Origin: Saposhnikovia divaricata
Lineage: Eukaryota; Streptophyta; Magnoliopsida; Apiales; Apiaceae
NCBI GenBank assembly: GCA_036435485.1
Contig: CM071600.1
Location: 65,779,546-65,843,545, forward strand
Reading direction: 5' to 3'
DNA: 64,000 nucleotides
Of this stretch, positions 1 to 10,183 are shown one piece after another (the first letter of the stretch is position 1; the number at the start of each line of letters is the position of its first letter). The position numbers and the translations under genes were made by a program. The notes beneath the pieces are model-generated. The model saw only the letters and a list, made by a program, of their open reading frames with translations. It was not told the DNA's origin and ran no database searches.

Positions 1-634
1 TGATCTCTCACATTGTGTTGTGTTGTGTTATGTTACAATTACATGAGTATTTATAAGAGAAGAAACTGGGTCAACCAATCAGAGTCTAATTATGAAATTC
101 CTAACTCTAATCGTAACTCTAATTAGAGTACAATTCAGGAATTCCTAACTCAAGTCAGAATCCGATTCTTAAACCTGATAGACTCCACAAACCCAACATT
201 GGTTGCATGGGACTTGCATGCAATACTACTCCTTGTATCATTATTCTTCCACCAATGCTTGTCATTTAATCTTTAATTCGTATCATATCTTAATTAATCT
301 CTCGTAATGATATTTTGTCGCGTAGAGATTTCCCCTATAATTTCTTAAGTACTAATTGTGTAAATTCCTCGAATGTCCATAATTCCTCGTCATAATTCTT
401 AATAAATCCTTTAATACTCTAACCATTCTCAAATCCCAAGTTTTATAAATCTTACTAACGATAAGACTCCTGCCATCACAATCGTCCTTTTTATCTTACA
501 TAATAAATGCAACAACGCAGTTTCTCAGACAATCAATTCTACTAATCAACAGGGATGACTAGAAAGGTTCCATATTGACAATGTCACAAGATATTAAATA
601 AAAGGAAATATTACCAAAAATTAGGGTTCTTACA
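1..634 (-). mobile_element. LTR of a minus-strand LTR retrotransposon (open at window edge)
   Basis: On the minus strand the segment begins TGTAAGAACCC at 634 and abruptly interrupts copia reverse-transcriptase sequence, so 634 is an outer LTR end; the likely target duplication starts at 635 (TTGAT). A minus-strand TATA-like stretch (CTTATAAATAC) lies near 45-57 and is followed by a CA-rich leader, as in a U3/R boundary. The LTR start resembles that of the minus-strand gypsy LTR at 56120 (TGTAAGAACCCC), so a Tekay/Del-like gypsy family is the first guess. No PPT adjoins 634, so this is either a 5' LTR whose interior lies left of the window or a solo LTR. Confidence 0.6.
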
Positions 635-866
635 TTGATCCCTAATATATAGGAAGCATCACCTAAGTCTTTCATGGAGAAATTCTTTCATAACCATGCC
701 TTAACATCCTGTAGAGAAGGTATGTCATTCCCAATCAGTAATATATCATCAACATATAGAACTAGGAATGCCACAGTGCTCCCACTAACCTTCTTGTAAA
801 CACAAGGTTCATTTTCATTTTGAACGAAGCCAAACTCTTTGACTGTTTAGTCCATAAATGGACATG
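635..866 (-). pseudogene. pol: Ty1/copia (Angela-type) reverse transcriptase, displaced C-terminal piece
   Basis: The minus strand encodes the catalytic RT box YVDDILL (about 760-735), preceded by NENEPCVYKKVSGS and followed by FSMKDLGDASYILGI, typical of Angela/BARE-like copia RT. It continues the minus-strand polyprotein that stops at 19744; element A was inserted between the two halves (ACATG at 862-866 and again at 19744-19748). Part of the segment after the SIYGL motif is missing and one Trp/Gly region holds a stop codon, so the enzyme is dead. It is cut again at 635 by the LTR at 1-634. Confidence 0.85.
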
Positions 867-2319
867 TGATAAGTGGATTTTATATCCACTTGGAGCGTTC
901 CATATCGGTTTAAATTGATTGACTTGGTCTCAAGTTTGTTGTATTTTTTATGTGTTTTGTGTAGTTGTGCAGGGTTGTAGCTATTGGTTAGTGTTGGTGT
1001 TTCTAATCGATATTAGAGTGTAATTAAGCATTGGAATGAAGATTAGACACTTGTGTTATGCTACCAAGGGGTTACATGTGTCATGTTTTTGAAGATGTTA
1101 GCTAATGCAAAAGAAACGGAGGAGAAAGGAGCAATTTGTGTAAAATTCGGATTTTCTAGGTAGGTTGCGCAGTCTTCACTGTTTTAGCCATATCTGGAGT
1201 TCTAGAAATCAGAATTCAGCGATCTTACAGCTCACGCGAAGCCTGGGAGATTTTCTAAAACATTGGACAGATTACAGGCACAGGCTGTGTGGCATGCAGT
1301 AGGAGAGGCGGAGGCTGCGCGCTAGAGGGGCAAGTTGCACGCGCGCGTTAATGAAAAATTACAGTTTTGGCCATATCTTGAGTTCTACAAGTCCGTTTTG
1401 GACGATCTTACTCTCCACGCGAAGATAACGAGATTCTCTATCATTCTAAAGTGGTTTCGATGTCCAAATACAACTGGAACGGCCAAGAAATACTGAAGAA
1501 AAGTCAGTTACGAATTTTCCTTCAAAACCGAATCAATTTAGGAAACGTATTATGTGCCGAACTGCAGAAATTCAACTTTGACAAGGAAATTGCTATAATT
1601 CCTACGTCTAATAAGTATGGTAATTGCTCTGGGTGGCTAGAACATTCCAGAATCAGATCTACACATGGAATTTGCAATTCTATTCTCATTCAAGAACGGA
1701 AATTGCCATACTCCTATTCCAACTCTAAAACGGCAATTGCTTGATGGAGAGGGAAATTGGGGCTATAAATACACATCTTGGGGGACAGAAAAAAACAGAC
1801 CATTATATATCAATTACTTAGGTTTATTTGTATCTTTTCATACTTTGTTTTTATCATGGTTTCATCAGATCGCATGATGACGAGAGGTTCGATTATGAAC
1901 TAATCGTTGTCATGGGATTCTAACGGATTTATTTATGGAGCTTTAGTATCTTGATTGCTTTAAAGATCTGTGTGTGATGTATATCTGATATCCTTGTATG
2001 GTTATGCTTAATTGATAGATGCGTCGCGAACATCTAATTTGCTAATCTCTTGTGAAGCGAGAGTGGATCTTGAGATTTAGAACTTACCATGCTAGCATAG
2101 GATAGGTTGATGTTTTAACATCATGATTTGTAGCGTAAATAGAGATATTATGCTGCCCTATGTGATCTTAATAGACAACTTGTTCTTCAACCGTTATGTT
2201 TTCAAATCTTATAGAGATATAGGGTCTAAGCATAATTGGTGTCTATTCATCTTCTATCTCTTTTTTGGATGTATGTTTAGTTTGGTATTCGTATACTGAG
2301 AAGTAGCGTATACTTGTTT
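867..2319 (+). repeat. Element A 5' LTR, left part
   Basis: This part starts TGATAAG followed by a perfect inverted repeat (stems 871-878 and 884-891). A TATA box (CTATAAATAC) lies at 1763-1772. A module beginning GCCATATCT occurs twice (about 1188 and 1370), each followed by CACGCGAAG. The LTR stops at 2319, where the LARD was inserted, and resumes at 14920. The matching part of the 3' LTR is 17957 to about 19408. Confidence 0.88.
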
Positions 2320-5300
2320 TATAACGCCCTAGAAATATCGTAATAATTATTGTTATTATTTAATATTAAATGTGGATTATGTGAGGTGAATTTTTTTTCC
2401 GGATAAAATATATGTGACATCATGTTTACATGTTTATATGGTGATGTATGTGTGACGTGCTAGTCCGTGTAAATTTTATTTGAATTTTTATGATTAAAAT
2501 TTATTTAGATCATGCATTATTGACCTTTGAAATTTTTATAAAATCATCGGAGTATGTAAAAATCCCGAAATCTTTTGCAAAATCATATTAGTATATTTAA
2601 TTAGTTTTTAAAATTATTGGGTGAATTATTTTGGGTGTTTAAGTATTTTAAAATGATTTTATGAGTTATATTGCATTTAAAAGATCAAAACTTGTAAAAT
2701 TCATATTTAATTCATTTTTTATCTTAAAAATATTTTAAAAATACGGGAACATTCATAATTTCATAAAATATATTTTAAAATTTTAAAATTTATTTTTCTG
2801 CTAATTTCTATTAAATTTCTATTTTTGAAATGATTTAAATTGTCAAAATTATGGATTTTCAGCATGGTCTAATTCCATTTTTCCCTGCTTTTACCAGTTG
2901 AAACCCACCGCCTCTTTCCCAATTCTTCTCGATTTTTCTTGATTTTTCAGCAGTATCTCTTTCACATATGTCACTCTTAATCTCTCTAGCCTCTCTCATC
3001 TTTCTCGTTATCTCTTTCCCTCTACTCTCTATATCGATGTTTCTCTTTTCCCCTCTGACTTCTCTCCCAGGCTGCACCTCTCTCTCTCCTCTGTGCAACA
3101 TCTCTCTCAGTCGGAGTTTTTTTTCTCCACCATGGTTCGAATTTAAACTTCAATCAAGCTTCTGTTTACCTTGGGGAAGATTGTTCTTGCCGGTTTATAA
3201 TCGTGTGTGTGCGTATATATGTATGACAGTGTGTGTATGTGTTTTTACGAGTGTTGTGAAGTTGAAATGGGTCTTCGAATACATTCTTAATTTTAGTTCG
3301 ATCGAGAGTTGTGGTGCTGATTATAGCTGGGTTCACTAGTGGTTTTATTGATATGTATGTATGTGAGCTGGTGACTTCTATTTAATCCTTTTAATTGCTC
3401 GTGTATGCTTATTACGACTGATGGAGGGTGTTTCTACTTATAATGTGTGTATGTGCGTGAGTGGGATGTGGGTGATGCTCTTGCTGTTGTGTTGTCCGAA
3501 GGGGGAAGAAACAGGGGAGGCTGTCAAGGGAGGTGGAGGTGAAGGTTGCCGGGAGTGAGGCTGGTTCAGAGAAGGATGAAGAAGGGAATGAAAGGGTAAG
3601 TACAGGTGTGTAAAGTGCGATGTTGTATTGAAAGATTGGGGAAAAAGAAGGGGTGGCCTGAAAACAATTTATAATGTTTGTTTGTTAATTTTAGTTCCAT
3701 CATTGTATAGATGAATTCAGTGGATCATTGTTCGCGTATTTTTTCTAATTTCTTAGTTTGATTCCGAGTTCGCCAGGAAAAGGACGATGTTATGGATTAT
3801 ATGCAGTTGGGACTTGTTTTTGGTAGAGTTTTACTGGATAATGGATGTAGAAGGAAGTGAATTAAGTGTAGGAGTTGTAATTGAGGGTGTTGGAGCTGTT
3901 GTGATGGGTTCACAGTACGTGTAATGTTAGTAAGATTGTGGGATTGAGAGGTAGACAGGGGAAGACAGATAGGAGCACTGGGAAATAGTGTATGTGCCGT
4001 AGTTTTGTGGAGGTTCGTGTGTAGGTTTGTGGTGCATAACCAAGAGATATAATGAGAGAAGAGATGGGGTGGACAAGAGTAGGGAGCTGTATTAGTGTGT
4101 GGATGTGGCAGGTTATGTGTGTGCGTATGTGGTTATATATGAAGGTGAATGTTATGTGTGGTTAGTGTGTATAGTAGATAGTGAGCAGGGAGGGAGAGAG
4201 GAACAAAAAAATGGAAAGGCTTGGTTGTTATGGAGATGGTATATCAAAATGGTGGTAGTTATGGATGGTGTTTTAATTGGTGTAAGTTTTCATTCGTGTC
4301 CTTATTGGCATATGTGTATAGATGTTAAGAATTGATGAAGTTAATTATACTTTGAAAGATGTCGTTGTAATAGCTTAAATTTGAAATTGCTAGTCTTATA
4401 ATGCTAGGGGTCGTATGGGGTATGTTTTGTAAATCAAAGTTTGAGTGAAGGTATATGAAAGATGAAAGGCTTAATATATGGATTGTTTGGGTCGGTTATA
4501 CTCCGACATCCGACAGGTAGTGTATCAATACAACGGAGATATTGTTGAAGTTATTTTGGATAAAATAATTTTCCGTATTTTATAGGTGCACTGTGAATTA
4601 TGATTAGTATGTGATAATATGTGTTACGTGCTTACTTGAATTATATGATTACGATATAAGTATTTTATAAGTATAGTCTTGTATATTATACAAGTTATTC
4701 TGTTACACGAACTAGGGAACGGATGGGTAGTTTAGAATAAACAGTGAGGCTTTGATTGGTTTTGTACTAAAATAGTACTTTACCTTTCTATAGGTACGAA
4801 AAGGACGCCGACTAAGAGCCAGCACCAGTGTAGATGGAATCTCGAGGAATGGAATAATTATCGGAGTGGACGAGTGTGCTCAAGTAGAGACTAACAAGTG
4901 ATAAAAGAAAGACGAACGTGTGATCCAATAAAGATCAATGTATAAAGAAGTCGAGACTGATGTGAAGTGAGTAAAGAATTGAGATATGGGAATTGGAAAT
5001 TGCATGTAATGAGGCAAGTGTACTATTCCCTGCTTATTGTTCAAGTGGGATAAGTTTGTTTCTGTTATTTATACAACGTTTCTGTCAAATTAGTTTGCAA
5101 ATTACTATCCCTCACTCATTGTTCAAGTGACGTGAAATCCTATTGAATTAATTATCTGTACTTTCAAATTTCTTTCTTGCAAGCATCTATACCCTCTCTT
5201 TTAGTTTCAATAATGAGAATTTGTTCTATTAATTTATGATACTCCTTTTAAATCATTTTGTTAGTGCCTATACTCTTTATTTTTTTTTATTTCCTGTGAT

Positions 5301-7046
5301 ATTCTTCTTCTGTGAATTATAAACATACATTCTTAGATTTTTCTATTATAGTTTATGCTTCTCATCTATCGTTCGGGTGATGATTTCTTTTAAAATCATT
5401 TTATTGCAATACTCCTCGTCTATGCTTATATTTTCCAAAGGATGTTTTCTTTTAAATTTATGTAAACTAATTCGAGGTTTATACTGTTGTTGAGGCATGT
5501 GTTGCCCAGTGACGGTTAAAACCAAGAATGAATTGAGATCTTCTTAATTATTTGAACTCATATTTGTCATGCCGGTTCTGGCAGCTGAAGCCTATAAGTG
5601 CTTAGCTGAAAAGGGTGAGACCTTAAGTAATTGAGAATTTCTTAAATCTTCATTTTAAACTATTCGAATCTCTCATGTTAGTTTAAACTTGGTAACGGAT
5701 TTTCACCAATGGACCCCTTTAGGAAAGGTTTTCTTCAACCTGTCCTACAATTTTATTGTCTTGGAGTTATTTTACAAATGATAATTTTAAAACTACTTAA
5801 TTCGCTTATGTTGATTCAACTTGACAATGTGTTGGTAAATTTTATTAAATGCTTAGCACTTGACTATACCCTTGCTTTATTTTATAATTACAATTGTTGT
5901 TATTCATGTTGCAAGTAAATCATTTCACTCAAATGAACCATGTTTTTCGTCACTTGATCATTATATTAATTCAATTTGTCGTTGATATTATTGCTCTTAA
6001 ATGTTCAGTAAATATGAATAGCTGTTTATCATATTCCCATTCAATAGTGCTGATATTGTTGTCCCTGTTTCACTGATATATTATGGAGTAATACCCTTCT
6101 CTATATCGAACTTGTCGATATCTAGGTCAGAATTTTACTAGACCTCATTTCTTCTTGAGATTTGAGTTGTTAACCTGGAACGTGAGTTTCCAGGGTGCTT
6201 GGCTCGTCGAGGTGGTCGATTGTTCCGACACCTGACGTTCAGATTATAGGATTGGACTGTTGTTTTTTTTAAAAATGTGGACGGTAAAGGGTCGGACCAG
6301 ATTCGTGGTCAGAAGTTATTAAGGCCAATGTGTGTCGTGGATCCATTAAAGAACATTACTGTGTGCGTTTGTCCGGGGGTTAGTGCATGACTGATCAGCA
6401 GCCTAACCTTATTGTTTTATTAATAAAATGTAAAATAGTCCAATTCTATTCCATTTCCTGAATTAAATAAAATGTTATATCTTTAAAGTTCTTGAGCTTC
6501 TGTAATTGTGAATTATTCCTTTGAGATAAGTTGGTCAGTGATATGTTCACCAATGAATCATTGTAGTATTATTGTTTCACTATACTGTTCGCTTGCTGAG
6601 CATTCTTTGGCTCATTCTTGCTTCATTTTCTCTAATCTTTCAGTTAGGAATAAGGGTGGATGTCTACATCGTACGAGTCATATGAGAGCAATGAGGCAAC
6701 CTTTACAGGATAGATCTCGAAGCTAGAGCGGGTAAGCACGGATTGGAGTTGAGCTACAGATTAAACGGTGTAGTTATTGAGATAAGAATAGTAGAAGAAA
6801 TTGTAATAATTTGTATGGTTTAGATTCTTGTTTCATACCATAACCTGGAATCGATCCTCGATGAAGAATCGTTGGTTTATTAAGTTTTATTTGTAATTTT
6901 TAATTGGAATTTGGTTTGGATTGAAATACAGGTGGATAGTCCGATTTGCGAATACTTCATGCCAAAATTTTCTAAAATTCCCCTGTATCAAAGTCTATTT
7001 TATTATAAAAAGTATATTTTCAGTATTGGGAAGTCGAGGCGTTACA
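2320..7046 (+). repeat. LARD 5' LTR
   Basis: The LTR runs from TATAACGCCC to GGCGTTACA; the second base is A, not the usual G of TG...CA ends, and this is shared by both LTRs. A pyrimidine-rich tract at about 2960-3110 may be leader. A hairpin motif TGAGC-N8-GCTCA lies at 6597-6614. Apparent ORFs of up to 123 aa inside are low-complexity and duplicated in both LTRs. Confidence 0.9.
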
Positions 7047-7049
7047 GGT

Positions 7050-7061
7050 TGGTATCAGAGC
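7050..7061 (+). other. LARD primer-binding site (initiator Met tRNA)
   Basis: TGGTATCAGAGC, complementary to the 3' end of plant initiator methionine tRNA, starts 3 nt after the 5' LTR end at 7046. Confidence 0.93.
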
Positions 7062-10000
7062 GACAGGTTATGGTCACTGAAACAAGTTAGGACAATTAGG
7101 TGTACGTATTTGGTTAAATGTTAGATTGAACGATTTAGGATAAGGTACGCTTTAGGTTATTAAGGCGACGGTTGCTACGTTAGTTAATATTTCGACATAT
7201 CGCGCTAGCCGGAGTTCGATTCATTCAAAGGTTCGACCCTGGATGAGGCAGTTGATTCGGCACCGCCTATGTTAAATAGACGACCGGAGTTACCAGCTTG
7301 GAGGATGATACGTGTAGATCTTCGTGTATATTCTAGCGAATTTAGTTACCCCGTGAACGATATAGAAAGTACGAAAAGATGGCAAACAAGATGCGAAATG
7401 TGATTTATGGCATGTGATGGAGTAAGGATGTCGCTATTTATTACTAACTGTTGATTTCATTTTATTGATTGATTAAGAAGATTTAACCCTCGTTTCTGTT
7501 CTTTCTCATTTGATTAAGTACCCCATTACCTTTGATAATCAACTATATCTCAATTGATGACGAATTTTTTTCAGATTCATTTTAAACACATTCCTATTTT
7601 TCAGAGATACCTCTATTTTCCAGGGGATCACTCTATTCAACATGACGAATATAAATTATTGAGACCCTTGAATTCTTTCTATTTTCCCCGAACATTTGTT
7701 ATTATTCAACATCATATATATAAACTTTTGAATTGTTTTTGTTTCTCTCTAAATACTTAACCTTCTTTATTCAAACTGGGATGAACAACCCTATGTATAT
7801 AGGGGATTCAGGGACATCTTATCTATGTGATAGAAGTCTGGTGGGACGCCACTGATTGTGTTTGTCATGAAAGTACAGAAGGCTGGCCCCCTTCTTGTGC
7901 TATGGTGGTTGACCTAAGTGACAAATACAACCTGATAATCGTTCAATGATCATATTGATCTCTCGGTTAAATTATTTTATCAAAAATTCCTATCAAACAA
8001 AACTCTTCTTATATTCATACATGTTAATACCTGACTGTTTCATTAATTCCTTTTGCTATAAATCCTTATGATTCCTAAAGTTACCAGTGATGGAAAGCAG
8101 TAAAGATGAAGACGATGACATTTGAGTGGTCCAAGCTACATTTACGTTGATTGAGAATTTGATGATCAGGTTTGAAAATTGTTGGTAAAGCAGGGATTGA
8201 ATAGCAAGTTAGATTACGCAGTGGATTGACATCATACGTACAAGATTTTATAATACGGAGAAACTGATTATGGTTAAGGAACGAATGATAGGGACATGGA
8301 ATGATAATTTTGTTAAAGTCGGAAATAGAATGATGATTGATATATTGGTATGTGATAGTTATCGTGAAGGAAAGATTTCTAAAGAACACTCGTTTATTAT
8401 ATATTTTCACCAAGGATACTGTAGATAGAATACAACAAAATTTGGATGTTTTAGACCAATTGTCGAATATAGAAGTTTTAGAACCGAAATGGGATAAGAT
8501 GGTAAGAAATAGGAGACAGAGAACCAAGGAATTTTCAAGATCGTTTCGACATAAGACAGGAAATTCAGCTAGAAAGGAATGTAAGATTTAGAGGATCTAA
8601 AAACCAGGATGACGAGGCAAGATAGCCACCGACAGAATATGAATTAACAGCGACGATAAGCCCTCCATGGCCAGAAGGAAGGAATTCGAGAGGAAGCATA
8701 CTGAAGTTGTACTATGCTAAATAATGAAAGCTAAGAGAGTAAGCGGAAAAAATGGTGTGATAGTGAACGATAGAGTTAGAAGCCAGAAGTGGTACGCCAT
8801 AAGCGTGGGAAGATAAAACGTTGTGTTGAGGATTACGTCATGTCAGTTCTACGATAAGAAAAGCAGGACCCTCTCCTATTAATTGTTCTGGAGCTAGAGG
8901 ATTCAAAAAGGCTACAAATAATGCAAATAAGTGTGGATATGACGAAAGAATCGAAGTGAATGTCGAGACAACGAAGCAGCAATGAATCAGGAAAGGCGTA
9001 AAATGCCAGCAGAGATCAAAAGTTTTAAATGACCGGCTAGGAATTATTGAAGGTTGTTAAAGGTATTACCAAGATAGCTACAACAGTAAACAAGCCTACA
9101 AATCAGGAAACGAATGGATAAAGGTGAAGAGAGCTTTTAATAGTCAAAGAAGAGATCGAAAATAGCTCAAGTTTCAATGCAACCGGATGAACCAGGAAAG
9201 ATTAAATAGGCATACAATGATCAAGGAAATGTTCAAAGAATTTGAGAAGTTATAGATGGAAGACCCAAAGGACTAGATTATTGCGAATGAATCGTTAGAG
9301 GAAAGTAGGAAATACCAAGCAGAGTTGATGGAAGTAGACAGTGAAGTTGATAAATGTAGAAGAATGAAATAGTTCAAGAAAATGAGTTATTGATAAATAT
9401 GGGAGTTATAATGTTTAGATTTTAAATTTTAACGATTTGTAAGATATGTAGAGTAATGGTTCGGAAGTCGAGTTTTGATATTAGGGGATATTAGAGTTGG
9501 AGTTTGATTTTGAATGGTATTGAGGGGCAGTGACCCCAGAATAGTTGTATTGCGAATAAGATATATACGTTTCAAGGTAAATGGTTATTAGTTTCGAAAA
9601 GATTACTCAGTAAAACAATGGGATTGAGGATGGATAGAAGTATCCCAATTATTCCCTCCTCGAGTAACATTGTACGTTGAAAGGGGAGTTAGAAGGATTG
9701 GGGGATTTCTTGATATTCTTTTTCTCAAAGTTTTATCTGAGCTTATCTGATTATGAGAAGGAGTGTGGAAGTTGTACTAATTGTTTTAGTTGCGTGGATT
9801 TCGTTTTGAAAGACTTATTTAGTTATCATGTATTTTAGTCGAGACAGATTTCATTTTAGTATTATAGATATGCGAATTGTTATGGATGATGGGATTAGAA
9901 ATTGAGTTGCGTTCATACAGGGCATAGTCCATAATACGAATAGGTCATGTCCAAATTTTCGGTAGAAAAGGGTCGTCACGTACGAGTGATAAGTATCTAG

Positions 10001-10147
10001 AATTAACGAGACATGTAAACCAAAGGTTTAAGTTTATGTTGGAATCTGCGGGCTTACTGGACGAGCCTAGCGAGATATGAAATGATATAAAGGAATTCTA
10101 GAATGAAAGAAATATTTGAGAATACCGTTATATGTTTTCTTACGGTC

Positions 10148-10183
10148 GATTCTGAGGACAGAATCCAATTAAGGGGGGAAGGA
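10148..10183 (+). promoter_or_regulatory. LARD pre-PPT hairpin and polypurine tract
   Basis: The perfect stem GATTCTG / CAGAATC (10148-10154, 10159-10165) closes an AGGA loop. The tract AAGGGGGGAAGGA (10171-10183) then abuts the 3' LTR at 10184. Compared with the TR-GAG hairpin, one base pair has changed on both sides (C-G to T-A), so pairing is kept. Confidence 0.85.

Larger units (their letters stand above)
7047..10183 (+). other. LARD interior, no coding capacity
   Basis: This 3.1-kb stretch has no long ORF in any frame, and stop codons are frequent throughout. Part of it (about 7824-7900: ATGTGATAGAAGTCT ... GGCTGGCCCCCTTCT) is related to the interior of the minus-strand gypsy element at 56521-56600, near that element's 3' end. 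The rest is purine-rich DNA that I do not recognise. The conserved primer site and PPT show that it is a genuine template for reverse transcription in trans. Confidence 0.75.

Noticed and set aside
2968..3339. 123-aa ORF repeated at 10834-11205
   Set aside because: It is low-complexity Ser/Leu sequence from a pyrimidine-rich tract within the LARD LTRs; it is doubled only because LTRs are doubled, and no domain is seen.
4099..4335. 78-aa ORF repeated at 11965-12201
   Set aside because: Short, present in both LARD LTRs, with no motif; it is expected by chance in GT-rich LTR sequence.
7050..7061. tRNA-like sequences at several sites
   Set aside because: These are 12-18 nt primer-binding sites complementary to tRNA 3' ends, not tRNA genes; no cloverleaf is present.
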